Counted from the stretch's first letter, positions 17,308-27,852 are shown. The stretch is 64,000 nucleotides of DNA from Opitutus sp. ER46 (GCF_003054705.1 NZ_QAYX01000021.1:186001-250000), one strand, 5' to 3'. The notes: generated by a model from the sequence alone, not told the origin. Translations and numbers: made by a program.

Positions 17308-17509
17308 GTGAAAAGGAAATGCGCCCTTAGCACGGCGCATTCCATGCGCACGTAGCCAATTCAAAATGCTGACTGAAAGCAAGTAATGAGCGCATGCGTC
17401 TTGGACGGCCGGCTTGCACAGGTCTGTTTCTGGGATTCGGCCGTTCCGGATCCGAGACGGCAGCCGCATCGTATCCGCGCCGTCGAATGCACGTTGCCAA
17501 AAACAAGGC

Positions 17510-17538
17510 AGCCCGCCGCCGGCGAACCGGGGCGGGCT
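17510..17538 (-). terminator. Intrinsic terminator of the YceI gene
   Basis: On the minus strand AGCCCGCC (17538-17531) pairs with GGCGGGCT (17517-17510); the bases after the stem are GCCTTGTTTTTGG. The hairpin starts 44 bases beyond the YceI stop. The rest of the gap 17308-17581 shows nothing coding. Confidence 0.6.
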
Positions 17539-17581
17539 GTTGGGTGTGGGGGGAATGGGGATCGCGCGCGGCGGCGCTGGC

Positions 17582-18205
17582 TCAGGCGGCGGGTGCCGCG
17601 CCGGCGATGGCAAGCGAGAGTTGGATTTCCTCGGACACCTTGTCGGTGTACTCGCCCGCCTGGATGCCGTAGTCGGCGCGGTTGATCGTGAACGTCGCGC
17701 GTAGGACGAGCAGGTCGCCCTTCACCTTCGGGTCGTTGACGCGCGCACCGAGCTTGTCGGCGAGGTAGGTCAGCGTGACGGGCACGGTGACTTCCTTGCT
17801 GACGCCCTTGACGGTGAGCGTGCCGGTGACGTCGGCCTGGGTCTGGTTGCCGTTCTGGCGGACGTTCGCGAGGCGGGTCGCCTCGAAGGTGATCGTCGGG
17901 TGCTTCGCCACCGCGAGCCAGTTGTCGCTGTGGAGGTGCTCGCGCATGACCGGGTTGCCGACCGTGAGCGACGCGGCGTCGAGGACGATGCGGCCCGTGG
18001 TCGCGCCGGGATTGGTGGGATCGAAGCTAACGGTGCCGCTGATGCCGGTGCCCGTGCCGCTGATCGACTCCAGGGGAGCGTCGAGCTTGAACTGGACGTT
18101 GTTCACGCCCTTCGGGTCCTTGAAATCGAAGGCGCGGGGAGCGGCGGAGGCGGAGACGGCGGCCACGGCAAACGCCGCGACGAGGAGGTGGATTCGGGTG
18201 GTCAT
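17582..18205 (-). CDS. YceI-family periplasmic lipid-binding-like protein
   Basis: The 207-residue protein has a signal peptide (ends VSASAAP) and the YceI lipocalin-like barrel: FDFKDPKGVNNVQFKLDAP, GTVSFDPTNPGATTG, NPVMREHLHSDNWL, HPTITFEATRLA, GTLTVKGVSKEVTVPV and RADYGIQAG are the usual landmarks in order. The family binds isoprenoids or other hydrophobic molecules in the periplasm and is often stress-induced; the ligand is unknown. It follows a small membrane protein gene by 25 bases, likely as one transcript ending at the hairpin at 17510-17538. Confidence 0.92.
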   Translation of the reverse strand: MTTRIHLLVAAFAVAAVSASAAPRAFDFKDPKGVNNVQFKLDAPLESISGTGTGISGTVSFDPTNPGATTGRIVLDAASLTVGNPVMREHLHSDNWLAVAKHPTITFEATRLANVRQNGNQTQADVTGTLTVKGVSKEVTVPVTLTYLADKLGARVNDPKVKGDLLVLRATFTINRADYGIQAGEYTDKVSEEIQLSLAIAGAAPAA

Positions 18206-18230
18206 GATGGGAAAGGAGAACGGTTGCGGA

Positions 18231-18506
18231 TCAGGCGTGGGTGGGGCGGCGGCGGAGCAGCAGGCTGGCGCCGGCAAGGACCAACGCTGCCACGGCGGCG
18301 CCGGCGGGAATTTCGAGGCCGGCCACGAAGGTGTCTTCGCGCAAGGGGTATTCGATGCCGGTAACCTCATCCTGACGCAGGGTGACGCGGCTCGTCTGCG
18401 TCCAGCCCACATGCCGGCCCGTGGCGAACCACGTCGCGACCCCCGCGAGGAGGATCACGAGGGCGGCGAGCCGGAGGCTGCGGATGAAGCGGCGGGAGCT
18501 GAACAT
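18231..18506 (-). CDS. Small membrane protein upstream of YceI
   Basis: The 91-residue protein has two hydrophobic helices (about residues 11-28 and 66-85) separated by an extracytoplasmic segment of about 38 residues (HVGWTQTSRVTLRQDEVTGI), and ends in RRRPTHA. I recognise no family. Placement 25 bases before the YceI gene suggests co-expression, perhaps as a partner in the membrane. ATG 18506 is chosen because the upstream part of the frame is Arg-rich and unlike a membrane protein start. Confidence 0.65.
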   Translation of the reverse strand: MFSSRRFIRSLRLAALVILLAGVATWFATGRHVGWTQTSRVTLRQDEVTGIEYPLREDTFVAGLEIPAGAAVAALVLAGASLLLRRRPTHA

Positions 18507-18717
18507 GCCGCCAGTGTACCGGCGGCCAGCGGATCTGCCTACTGCGCAGACCGCCTCGCGGCCATGCAAGCCGCGCATGGCCCACTGGCGGAGGAGTTTG
18601 TCTGCGGACGAGCGAGCCTGGGCGAGCCGTAGCACCACGTCCGCCGCCGGACCGGCGAGCGTAGGAACGGCGGCGCATTCGGCCGCCGCCCGCGCTCACG
18701 CTCGACCGTGGTCCGCG

Positions 18718-21700
18718 TCACTTCACCTCGAGCGTCACGCTCTCCGAGTGGCTGTTGAACTCGGGGGCGTACATGCACTGGATCTCGGCGATGCCGGACT
18801 GGTACCGCCCGGCAAGCTGCACGCGCACCGAGTACTCGAAGACGAACGTGCCCTTGCGCAGGTAATCGATGAAGAAGTGCGAGGCGGTGTCTCGCGTGCT
18901 TTCGTAGTACGCGAACCCATCCTGGTACTTGTACTGGCTGAGCACGTTCACCGGCTCCGTGCCGCTGCCGCGCTGGTCCTTCAAGTGCACGAACTCCAGG
19001 TCGCGGTCGGTCCGGAGTTCGATCCGGACGACGAGTTCGTCGCCCACCGCGAGCGGCCCGGTGATGGGTTTGAGTTCCGGACCGCGGCTGGTGTTTTCCT
19101 TCACGTAGAGCGTCTTCTTCAGCCGCAGCGGCGTGCCCTCGTGCGGCGTGACCTTGCTGATGTCCTCAAGGTACTGCCAGTGCACGGCACCCCAGCTCAC
19201 GCCCTGGTCGGGCTTTTCCACCGTGATTCGGCCCATGGCGGGCTTGATCTCGGCGGGGGTGAAGCGGTGCTCGTAGAACCCGGTGCCGGCCTCGACCTTC
19301 TCCGGTTTGATCTTCTCGCCGCCGAGCGAGAGCTCGACGCGGGCGTCGCTAGCCAGCCGCGAGGCGCCGCCACGGAGCAGGAGACCATAGATGGCATCGG
19401 CGGTGGCCTTCGTCGTGCGCCAGTCCTGTGTCTGCTTCTGTTTCAGGAGCCACACCTGGCAATCCTCGACGGCCTGCGCGTCCTGGGTGACCTCGGCGAA
19501 CATCTCGATCATCAGCGCCTGGGTCTCGATCGGCGCCTGGTACCACCACCAGCCGCCTTCCTGGTCGCGCCAGAAGCGGCCGAACTCCTCGTTGGTGACG
19601 CTGCGTTCCTTCAGCGAGCGGACGATTGCCTGGGCGGTCGTGGCGTCACCGAAGCGCTGCAGCGCGATCGCGAGGTGCGCGAGCGTCTGCCGCGAGTTGA
19701 TCTTGGTCCAACGCTTGCGCGCCTGCTCGAGGAAGTAGGCGATCGCGGGGCGGTTCTGCTCGGTGATCGGCTGGTCTTCGAGGAAGAAGCTGCGTCCGTA
19801 CAGGTAGAGCGCGTCGTAGCTCGAGGGCACGTAGTTGGCGAAGTCGCGCGTGCCGTGGAGCTTTTCGTAGAAGCGGCGATGGCCGTCGTCGAGTACGCCG
19901 AGCGTCTTGCGCGCCGGGGCGATGTCGACGTCCACCCCGAGGTGCCGCAGCCGGCCGAAACCGGTCGTAATGTAGAGCGTGATGAACTCGCTCGGCTGGC
20001 CGCCGGGGAACCAGGGCCAGAAGCCCTCGCCAAGTTGCTGCTCCGTGAGTTTTTGGAGCGTACGCGTGGATTCGTCGTTGAGCCGGTTGTCGTCGAAGAG
20101 CAGGCCCACGTTGCGGCGCGCCTGGCTTTCCTTCGCGGCCTGCCGGACCCACGGGGTCTCCTCGAGCGCGACCGACTTCAGCTCGGCGTTCTTCTCGAGC
20201 GGGCTGTCGAGCGCGGGTGTGTTCTTCCACAGGTCGAACACGCGGCGGATCTTCGGATCCGACTTCGCGATGTGCCGCGCGAGCGCGTTGGCGTAGTAAC
20301 GGTTGAACACCTGTTCGCTGCACTCGTACGGGTACTCCATCAGGTAGGGCAGGGCCAGGACGGCGTACCAGGCAGGCTGGGACGTCATCTGCGCCGTGAG
20401 CGACTGATGGCGGAGCGTGTCCGAGCCGCCCGAGGCGAGGAGCTTCGGGAAGGTAAACTCGCGCGTAGCCGGGCCGCGGATCGGCAGCGGCAGCGACTCG
20501 GTCACGAGCACGCGCCGGCTGAGCATGGGCAGGTTGCCCTCCTCGCCGTCGCTCAGCGCGCCGGTCGACGCGACCGCCTTGTAGGTCAGGAACCCGAGCC
20601 CGTCGGGCACGGTGATCCGCCAGGTGATGGCGCGGGCCTCCTTGGCGGGAAGGTCGAAGGACTTTTCGGTCTCGCGGTTGCCCAGCGCGGCGTCGGCCGA
20701 CTGCAACGTGGCGGCGTCGGCGAACGTCAGCCGGATCTTCCCGCGCTGCGGCTGCTCGCTGAGGTTGGTTACCTTGACGCTGAACTCGACGGTGTCGCCC
20801 TCGCGGAGGAAGCGCGGCGCGTTGGGCTGTACCATCAGGTCCTTGGCCGTGACGACGCTGTCGGTCAGGAACCCCGAGCGCAGATGCGCGTCGTGGGCAA
20901 AGCCGAGGAACCGCCAGCGGGTGAGCGCCTCGGGCATCGTGAACACGATCCGCACCTCGCCGTGTTCGTCGGCGAGCAGGTGCGGGAAGAAGAAGGCGGT
21001 TTCCTGGAGGTTCTTGCGCGCGGTGACCTGGTCGAGGTCCGGCGCGGCGGGGCGACTCTCGGGGGCGGGTCGGTCGATCGTGGCGCTGTCGTAGATAACC
21101 GCGCCGACGGAGTTCATCTCTCGCTTGAGCGAGGCGCCCTTCCCCGCCACGGCCGCTGGTGCCGCGGTTCCGTACAGGTACCCGCGGTCCGCCGCGCTCG
21201 CCACGGAGAATGCGTTCAGGGTGATAAGCTCATTCTCCGGCCCGTGCAGGATCTCTTGCGGGAAGGCCCGGTAGCGCCAGCGCGCGTCCTGTTCCCGCGG
21301 AGATGGGAAGCCGTGGATCATGTTGAGCAACGTGATCTGGTTCTGCAGCGACATGCTCACGCTGGAGTACTGCTGGCGGAAGCCCGGGAACCGCTCCGGC
21401 CACGAGTTCAGCCGGTACTGGTCGAGCGAGGCGTCGTAGAGCGCCGCGACCATTTCCGCCGCGGTTCGTTTCGCGTCGGGCCCGGTGACGATCGCGGTCC
21501 ACGTCTCCTTCTCGCCCGGCAGCAGCTTCGAGCGGAACCGTTCCCACTTCACGTTGAGCTGCCGGTCGGACCACGGGACCTGCACGATCTCCTGGTGCGC
21601 GTAGACGCGATTCTCGCGCACGAACATGACGCGCAGGGCGACGCCGCCGCGCATGTCCTCGGTCACCGGGAGCTCGATCTTCTGCTGCGTGCGGCCCGCC

Positions 21701-24700
21701 GTCGTCCAGTAACTGCGCAGCAACTTGCCGGCGCACTCGAGCTCCACGAAGGCGCGGCCGGTGTCGTATCCGGTTCCCCAGATCGCCGTGAAGGTCTGCC
21801 CCGGTTCGACCGACCACGTCGGCGCGGCGAGGAAGTCCGGCTGCTTCACGCCGTAGCGCGAGCTCTCCGGGTCGATCACCTCGACGGTGTGGCGGCCGGT
21901 CACTGGTTGCTCGAAGCGGTCCTTCGTCTCGAGGTCCGCGCGGTAGATGCCGGCCGGGAGTTTCGCGGTGAGCTCCACCTTGCCCTTGGCGTCGGTGGCG
22001 AACGGCAGCTCCTGCATCACCTCGCCTGCCGCCCAGCTGTCGGGCTTCATCGGATCGAAGGGCGGCTCCTCCGGGCCGAACCGGAACCACGGCCGCGATG
22101 CGTTCAGCGCGGCGCGCTGCACGTGGTCTGGCTGTTTCAGCGCGCGAAGGCGCACCGTGCCGCGGGCGGGCTGCGGGTCGCCGTCGAGCGATTCGGTCGT
22201 GACCGTGAGCTTCACCGGCTGCCCCGGCGTCTGCCAGTCTTCGGCGGTGACCGTGGCCCGGAGCGCGGTATATCCGGCCCGAACTGCCCGTCGCGTGGAG
22301 CGCGTCTCGCCGGAGACGTCGGTGACATCCGCGTGAACCGAATACACGAAGACGGGCTCGAGCTTGCGGGCGACGCTGCGGTCGGCCGCGGCGGTGAACT
22401 CGATCTTGAACGTGCCGTCGTTCTCCGTGGCGGCCGTGCCGTGCGCGATGGCCTTGGCTTCCGGCGGCTGCCACCACCAGCACCACAGCGGCATCTGCAC
22501 GCGGCGCTCGACGCGCCATTTGACCTTTGCGCCGCCGATTGGGGCGCCGGTGTAGGCCGTGGCCTTGCCGGTGAGATGGACCGGCGCGTCCAGCTTCGCG
22601 GCTTCGGCCGGCGCCTGCAGCGCCACCTCGAATTGCGGGCGCTTGTACTCTTCGACGCTGATCGACGTGGCGCCATTGGGCCCGCGGTGTACGGCGAGAG
22701 TCATATTCCCGGTGCGCCGGCCGGATGGTGCGGTGAAGGTGCCGCTGAAGGAACCGTACTCATTGGTCCGGTGTTGGGCGGTGCTGATCTCCTCACCATT
22801 GGCGTCGCGGAGCACCACCTCGACGCGTTCGTCGGGGAGCGCGGCGTAGTTGGCGTCGGCCGGGGCGGCCTCGAGGCAGATGCCCTTGTAGTGGATCGTC
22901 TGCCCGGGGCGGTAGATCGCGCGGTCGGTGAAAAAGAGCGTCTGCAGCGTAGCGCGGCGATCAGCGCGGTCGCGATTGCGGCCGGTGTAGATCGGGTGCA
23001 GCGAGGACACCGCGTGTCCGCCGGACTCAGCCACCACGACGACAGGGCGATCGCGACCGTCCAAAGTGAAGCGGCCGTCCGTGTTCGTGGTCAGGTCGGG
23101 CAGCGGTTCGTAGATGCCGTCGTTGCCCATCAACCAACGGTGAATGACCGCGCCGGCGACAGGCTCGCCGGTGTCCGCGCGCAGGACGAAGCCGCCCGCT
23201 TCCTTTTCGCCGTTGCGTAGGACGAGCGCGAGGTCGCTGACCCAGAAGGGCGTGGCGCTGACGTGGTTCTCGCCCGGGGAGAGCGAACCGTTGGTGCTCG
23301 AGGCGAGGAGGTAAAACCCGGGCTTGAGTGTGGGCGGCGTGAGCCGCTCGGTGCGGTTGGTGAAGTCGGGCGTGGGCGGCAGGTCGGCGGACCACTGCAC
23401 CACCTCGCCGGCAGGCGTGAGTTGCTGGAGCTGTTCCTCGCTGACGTTGCCGAAATTCCAGCGGGCCTGACCGAGGTAGTTGGAGAATCGGATGGGTATC
23501 GCGCGGAAATAGACCTTCTGGAGATTGCGGTACGTGACGTTCACCGTGGGCCAAGGTGCGTTCCATACCTGCTCGGTGTCGGTCTGGATCCAGGGCGCCT
23601 CGATCTCGCGGCGCACGTTGCGGCACATCGCGGCGCCGGGGCTATTGGGGAACGCGCGCTCGTTGCGCGTGACGACCGTGTGCGCGTCGGCGAGTCGGTC
23701 GTTGTTCTTCAGGAACTTTCCCAACTCCGCCTCGGCCAGCCGCGAGATCTCATGGGCGGACGTGCGGCTAATGAAAGCCTGCATCGCCGCCTCGTAACGG
23801 GCGTCCTTGTCCTCCCCGACGGCGGCGTTTCGGCCGTACGTGAGCCGTGCGAGGTCGGCGTCGAAGAACGCCGAGCGGTCCGCGTCGCGTTCATGGAAAC
23901 GCAGCAGCTGCTGCAGCAGGTCGAGCGCCTTGAGCTGGGGCGCGCTCGCGTCGCCCGCCGGGAGTTTCCAGCCGAGAAACGCGGCGGGGTCATCGAAGAC
24001 GGGACCGGCGGCCTCGACCGTAAAGCCTGCCTCCGCGGCAGTGGGCGGCTGTTCGCCGGCCTGATAGAAGCTGAGCGCCTCGTGAGCGAGAAAGTCGAAC
24101 AGCGTGGGGCGGTACGCATCGGGCGTGAGCGCCGGCGCGAGCAACTCGTTATAGGTCGCGATGGGCGTGGCCTGGAGCGTTGGCGCATCGGCGAGCGCCG
24201 CCTGAAAATGCCGGTCGATCTCCTCCAGAATCCGCGCGAGGTCCCAGGTGTTGAGGTCCGACCCCGGCGATACCGCCGTCCGGGTGCGTTGCATGAAGCG
24301 CCAGCGGTTCTGCTGGAAGTATTGCCAGTACCGATGCGCGAGGAGGGTCTCGAGCACGGGCTTCATCTCCATCGGCGCGGTGGCGACGGCCGCTTGCAGC
24401 CGGGTGATATGCTCCTCGGGTTTGTCGCCCTGAATCGCACTTTGGAGCGCGATCTTCTGCGCCAGCGCGCGGATGGCCTCAGGCCAGGCCTTGGCGGCGG
24501 TGGCGCGGGCGATGATGGGCTCGAGCCGCTCGATCGCGGTTTGCGGCAGGCGCGCGTCGATGGCTTCCTTCACAGCCTTCCACTCGGGGGAGGTGGGATC
24601 AGCCTCGACCGCGGGGGCGGAAACAGGCGCTGTGACGGGTGCCGGCTTGAACCTCGGTGCGGGCTTGGACGACGCCGCCTGGGCGGCGGGAAGGAGAGTC

Positions 24701-24744
24701 AGGGCGAGCAGGACGGCGGCAAAAGCGGGGGAACGCAGGTGCAT
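18718..24744 (-). CDS. Bacterial alpha-2-macroglobulin family protein
   Basis: At 2008 residues this is the largest gene here. A Sec signal without lipobox cysteine (ends PAAQAA) is followed by an alpha-helical region of about 450 residues, macroglobulin-like domains with the MG1-type YRPGQTIHYKG and the A2M domain near residue 1250 (FFFPHLLADEHGEVRIVFTM). The thioester motif is intact as CSEQ near residue 1474 in a PYECSEQVF context, with the terpenoid-like barrel and receptor-binding-like domain behind it. Such proteins trap attacking proteases, probably in the periplasm or, lacking a lipid anchor, at the cell surface. The usual partner pbpC is not adjacent; topB is divergent, 227 bases away. 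The long antisense frames over this gene are shadows. Confidence 0.92.
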   Translation of the reverse strand: MHLRSPAFAAVLLALTLLPAAQAASSKPAPRFKPAPVTAPVSAPAVEADPTSPEWKAVKEAIDARLPQTAIERLEPIIARATAAKAWPEAIRALAQKIALQSAIQGDKPEEHITRLQAAVATAPMEMKPVLETLLAHRYWQYFQQNRWRFMQRTRTAVSPGSDLNTWDLARILEEIDRHFQAALADAPTLQATPIATYNELLAPALTPDAYRPTLFDFLAHEALSFYQAGEQPPTAAEAGFTVEAAGPVFDDPAAFLGWKLPAGDASAPQLKALDLLQQLLRFHERDADRSAFFDADLARLTYGRNAAVGEDKDARYEAAMQAFISRTSAHEISRLAEAELGKFLKNNDRLADAHTVVTRNERAFPNSPGAAMCRNVRREIEAPWIQTDTEQVWNAPWPTVNVTYRNLQKVYFRAIPIRFSNYLGQARWNFGNVSEEQLQQLTPAGEVVQWSADLPPTPDFTNRTERLTPPTLKPGFYLLASSTNGSLSPGENHVSATPFWVSDLALVLRNGEKEAGGFVLRADTGEPVAGAVIHRWLMGNDGIYEPLPDLTTNTDGRFTLDGRDRPVVVVAESGGHAVSSLHPIYTGRNRDRADRRATLQTLFFTDRAIYRPGQTIHYKGICLEAAPADANYAALPDERVEVVLRDANGEEISTAQHRTNEYGSFSGTFTAPSGRRTGNMTLAVHRGPNGATSISVEEYKRPQFEVALQAPAEAAKLDAPVHLTGKATAYTGAPIGGAKVKWRVERRVQMPLWCWWWQPPEAKAIAHGTAATENDGTFKIEFTAAADRSVARKLEPVFVYSVHADVTDVSGETRSTRRAVRAGYTALRATVTAEDWQTPGQPVKLTVTTESLDGDPQPARGTVRLRALKQPDHVQRAALNASRPWFRFGPEEPPFDPMKPDSWAAGEVMQELPFATDAKGKVELTAKLPAGIYRADLETKDRFEQPVTGRHTVEVIDPESSRYGVKQPDFLAAPTWSVEPGQTFTAIWGTGYDTGRAFVELECAGKLLRSYWTTAGRTQQKIELPVTEDMRGGVALRVMFVRENRVYAHQEIVQVPWSDRQLNVKWERFRSKLLPGEKETWTAIVTGPDAKRTAAEMVAALYDASLDQYRLNSWPERFPGFRQQYSSVSMSLQNQITLLNMIHGFPSPREQDARWRYRAFPQEILHGPENELITLNAFSVASAADRGYLYGTAAPAAVAGKGASLKREMNSVGAVIYDSATIDRPAPESRPAAPDLDQVTARKNLQETAFFFPHLLADEHGEVRIVFTMPEALTRWRFLGFAHDAHLRSGFLTDSVVTAKDLMVQPNAPRFLREGDTVEFSVKVTNLSEQPQRGKIRLTFADAATLQSADAALGNRETEKSFDLPAKEARAITWRITVPDGLGFLTYKAVASTGALSDGEEGNLPMLSRRVLVTESLPLPIRGPATREFTFPKLLASGGSDTLRHQSLTAQMTSQPAWYAVLALPYLMEYPYECSEQVFNRYYANALARHIAKSDPKIRRVFDLWKNTPALDSPLEKNAELKSVALEETPWVRQAAKESQARRNVGLLFDDNRLNDESTRTLQKLTEQQLGEGFWPWFPGGQPSEFITLYITTGFGRLRHLGVDVDIAPARKTLGVLDDGHRRFYEKLHGTRDFANYVPSSYDALYLYGRSFFLEDQPITEQNRPAIAYFLEQARKRWTKINSRQTLAHLAIALQRFGDATTAQAIVRSLKERSVTNEEFGRFWRDQEGGWWWYQAPIETQALMIEMFAEVTQDAQAVEDCQVWLLKQKQTQDWRTTKATADAIYGLLLRGGASRLASDARVELSLGGEKIKPEKVEAGTGFYEHRFTPAEIKPAMGRITVEKPDQGVSWGAVHWQYLEDISKVTPHEGTPLRLKKTLYVKENTSRGPELKPITGPLAVGDELVVRIELRTDRDLEFVHLKDQRGSGTEPVNVLSQYKYQDGFAYYESTRDTASHFFIDYLRKGTFVFEYSVRVQLAGRYQSGIAEIQCMYAPEFNSHSESVTLEVK

Positions 24745-24971
24745 GGCAGAAAAGTGAGGTGGATTGCGACAGCGGGTTGGGCGGAAAGTCGCAGGGGAGA
24801 CAGGTGGGCGCAGTATTTCGCGGCGTTGACGGGTGGCAATCCAGGTTAACGGCCGGCGCGTAATGTTCTTAGGGGTCTCGCGCACGCGACGACGGCGGTC
24901 GCACCGCGGGGGCAGATTTCCGCCGCCGAAAACCTAGACTTTGGCCGACCCGGTCGCACCATCGGGCGTCC

Positions 24972-27677
24972 ATGCCAAAGATCCTCCTCGTTGCCGAAAA
25001 GCCCGACGTGGCGCGCAGCCTCGCGGCGGCGCTGCTGGGCGGCAAATTCGAGGGCATCGGACCCCACCGGGGCAAGTTGCCCACGGGCGAGGAGGTGTCC
25101 GTCGTCAGCGGTCGCGGCCACCTGTTCGAGCTCGCGCCCCCGGAGTTCTACGATCCGAAGTACGGCCGCTGGAACGTGCACGACATTCCGATCCTGCCCA
25201 CCCCGGGACCGGCGGGGAAATGGGCCTTCCAGCAGATCGAGCGCGAGGACGGCGCGCGTTACCTCCAGATCCTTCGCACGCAGATCGCGCAGCACCACGG
25301 CGAGGAAATCGTCAACGCGTGCGACGCCGGGCGGGAGGGCGAGGTGATTTTCCGCAAGATCATGCGCGGCTGCGGCGCGCGGGCGGACAGCAGGTACTCG
25401 CGCGTCTGGGCCCAGGAGACGACCGAGGAGGGCCTGCGCGAGGCGTTCGCCACCCGGATGCCGTCCGCGAGCAAGAACGGCCTCGGCCAGGCAGGGTTCA
25501 CGCGCGACGAGGCCGACTGGCTCGTCGGCATGAACATCACCGTGCTCGCGCAGAAGACCCTCCCGCGCGGCCACGGCAAATGGAAGGTCTGGAGCGTCGG
25601 CCGCGTGCAGACACCCACGCTGGCGCTCGTCGATACGCGCGACCGGCTGATCGCGAACTTCAAGCCGCAGCCGTTCTGGGAGGCGTATGGGGTGTTCGAC
25701 GGGCTCGAGGCCAAAGCCGACCTCGATGCCTACGCCGCCTCGCCCGACCGGCCGAAGCTGCTCGGCGCGCCGGAGGTTAACACCGAGCGCGAGAAGAAGG
25801 TGTTCTGGCACAAAGCCAAGGCGGAGACCTTCGCGGCCGCCGCGCGGGCGCCTGATGCGTACGACGTGGCCGAAAAGAAGTCGGTCCGCACGAGCAAGCC
25901 GCCGCTGCCGTTCAACCTGCAGGAGGTCCAGAAACTCTGCGCCAAACAGCGCGGGCTCACCGGCACGCAGACGCTCGAGGTGCTCCAGTCGCTCTACGAG
26001 GCACGCAAGCTCCTGAGTTACCCGCGAACCGACAGCCGCCACCTGCCGACGAAGCTCAAGGGCCGGTTGCACGAGGACCTCACCGCCGTGCTCGGCCATC
26101 TCAAGGCCACGCAGCCCGCGCTGCACCTGTGCACGCAGGAGATGATGCCGGCGGCGATCGCGGAGAAGTCGCGGGCGTTCGACGACAGCAAGATCACCGA
26201 CCACTACGGCATCGTTCCCACGGGCAAGACCCACAGCATCAGCGAACTCACGCCCGACGAGCGCTTCGTCTTCCTCGCGGTGCTCAAGGCCACGCTCATG
26301 GCGCTCGACGAGCCGTCCCGCGCCAACGTCGTGACGCGCGTGTACACGCAGAAGGACGCGTCTGGCCCGTACGCCCCCGCGGTGTTCAAAATTGCGCGCG
26401 AGGAGCTCGATTATCCCGGCTACCAGCGCTGGGAACGCCCCGACAACCGCAAGGAGCGCAAGCCGCCCCTGCGGCCCATCGAGGGCGGCGTGGCGCACCT
26501 CGCCGAGGTACAGTTGCGCCAGAGCCAGACGAATCCACCCGAGCCCTACCGCGACGACACGCTGCTCGACGCGATGCTTTACGCCGGCGAGTCGTTCGAG
26601 ACCGACGACCCCGAGCAGCAGGAGGCGATGATCGACATCCTGAAGGACAAGGGCATTGGCACCCCCGCCACGCGCGCCAACATCATCGACACGCTCGTCG
26701 AGCGCGGCTTCCTTGAGCGGCAGGGCAAGAACATCGTCACCACCGAGAACGGCCGGCTCCTGATCCGCGAACTGGGCAAGCGCATCCCGGAGTTCCTCTC
26801 CGCCAAGCTCACCGCCGAATGGGAGCTGACGCTGAAGCAGATGGAGCAGGGGACCGCCGCGATGAACCGCGTGCAGTTCCTCGACGCGCTCCTGGAGAAA
26901 ATTCTCGTGATGAAAGACGCCTTCATCCGCAGCTCGCAGCGGGTGCTCGACGTTGGCGAGTCGGTGCCGATCACCGACGGCACGCCCGTGGCCGACGCGC
27001 TCTGCCCAAAGTCAGGGCAACCCTTGCTCGATCGCGGGCCGTTCTACGAGGCGCCAGGCTGGCCCGGCCTGCGGCTGTGGAAGCGGGCCTTCGGACGGGA
27101 GTTTCCCGTGACGGAGTACGTCGCGCTGCTCACCGCGGTGCACGGCGGCAAGCCGTATCATGGCACCGGCCTCAAGTCCGGCACCGGGCGCGAGTACGAG
27201 GCTGACATCGGCATCGATCCCGAGGGCAAGAAGCTGTGCCTGATCCTGCCGGAGCCGACGAAGGTGAAGGGCGTGAAGTGTCCGAAGTCCGGCAAGCTCT
27301 TCTTCGACCACGGCAACTACTTCATCGCGCCCGGCTGGCCGCAGGTGCGGCTCTACAAGCAGGCCTTTGGACGGACGTTCACCGCGGCGGACTACGTGCC
27401 GATCCTGCAGGGCTGGGACAGTGGGACGATTCTCACGGTCGACGGGCTGGTTTCGAAGAGCGGCAAGACCTACCGCGCGAAACTGATCGTCGATCCGGAA
27501 ACGAACCGCGTCCGGCTCGACCTGCCCCCGCGCAACGGTCCGGCACCAACGCCACCGCCCGAGCCGCCGGCGTCGATGGCGCCGCAGCAGCCACAGGAAC
27601 CTCCGCCGGCGGTGAGCGAAGCTTCAGCTGAACCGCTCCCTCCCGGACCGGAACTTGGGGAGCCGCCCTCCGCGTAG
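24972..27677 (+). CDS. topB: DNA topoisomerase III
   Basis: The 901-residue type IA topoisomerase has an N-terminal Toprim domain (residues 3-150) with VAEKPDVAR and the metal site CDAGREGEVIFR, the VGRVQTPTLALV motif and the active-site tyrosine in SYPRTDS near residue 350. Two C-terminal repeats (about 675-755 and 765-855), each with CPKSG...FGR...Y, belong to the topoisomerase C-terminal repeat type rather than zinc fingers. The end is a Pro-rich tail of some 45 residues. It relaxes or decatenates DNA by single-strand passage. The DAGREGE form is typical of TopB. It stands alone, divergent from the macroglobulin gene. Confidence 0.95.
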   Translation: MPKILLVAEKPDVARSLAAALLGGKFEGIGPHRGKLPTGEEVSVVSGRGHLFELAPPEFYDPKYGRWNVHDIPILPTPGPAGKWAFQQIEREDGARYLQILRTQIAQHHGEEIVNACDAGREGEVIFRKIMRGCGARADSRYSRVWAQETTEEGLREAFATRMPSASKNGLGQAGFTRDEADWLVGMNITVLAQKTLPRGHGKWKVWSVGRVQTPTLALVDTRDRLIANFKPQPFWEAYGVFDGLEAKADLDAYAASPDRPKLLGAPEVNTEREKKVFWHKAKAETFAAAARAPDAYDVAEKKSVRTSKPPLPFNLQEVQKLCAKQRGLTGTQTLEVLQSLYEARKLLSYPRTDSRHLPTKLKGRLHEDLTAVLGHLKATQPALHLCTQEMMPAAIAEKSRAFDDSKITDHYGIVPTGKTHSISELTPDERFVFLAVLKATLMALDEPSRANVVTRVYTQKDASGPYAPAVFKIAREELDYPGYQRWERPDNRKERKPPLRPIEGGVAHLAEVQLRQSQTNPPEPYRDDTLLDAMLYAGESFETDDPEQQEAMIDILKDKGIGTPATRANIIDTLVERGFLERQGKNIVTTENGRLLIRELGKRIPEFLSAKLTAEWELTLKQMEQGTAAMNRVQFLDALLEKILVMKDAFIRSSQRVLDVGESVPITDGTPVADALCPKSGQPLLDRGPFYEAPGWPGLRLWKRAFGREFPVTEYVALLTAVHGGKPYHGTGLKSGTGREYEADIGIDPEGKKLCLILPEPTKVKGVKCPKSGKLFFDHGNYFIAPGWPQVRLYKQAFGRTFTAADYVPILQGWDSGTILTVDGLVSKSGKTYRAKLIVDPETNRVRLDLPPRNGPAPTPPPEPPASMAPQQPQEPPPAVSEASAEPLPPGPELGEPPSA

Positions 27678-27852
27678 CGTCGGAATTCCAGGCCCCCGAG
27701 CCGCCTTACAGGAGGCAACAGAGGCAAGGGATGGTTCAGACAGGATGATCGTGAGCCGGCACGACGCTCTGTCGCGGCCGGTAGCCGTGAGATGTGAACC
27801 AGAGAGACCCCGACGGCATAGTGGAGACCGGGCGAGACGGGCAGGACACTGA

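Noticed and set aside
18382-23220. 1612-codon plus-strand open frame opposite the macroglobulin gene
   Set aside because: The minus strand encodes a recognisable alpha-2-macroglobulin with signal and thioester; long open antisense frames are expected at this GC content, and the plus-strand product is Arg/Val/Leu-rich noise.
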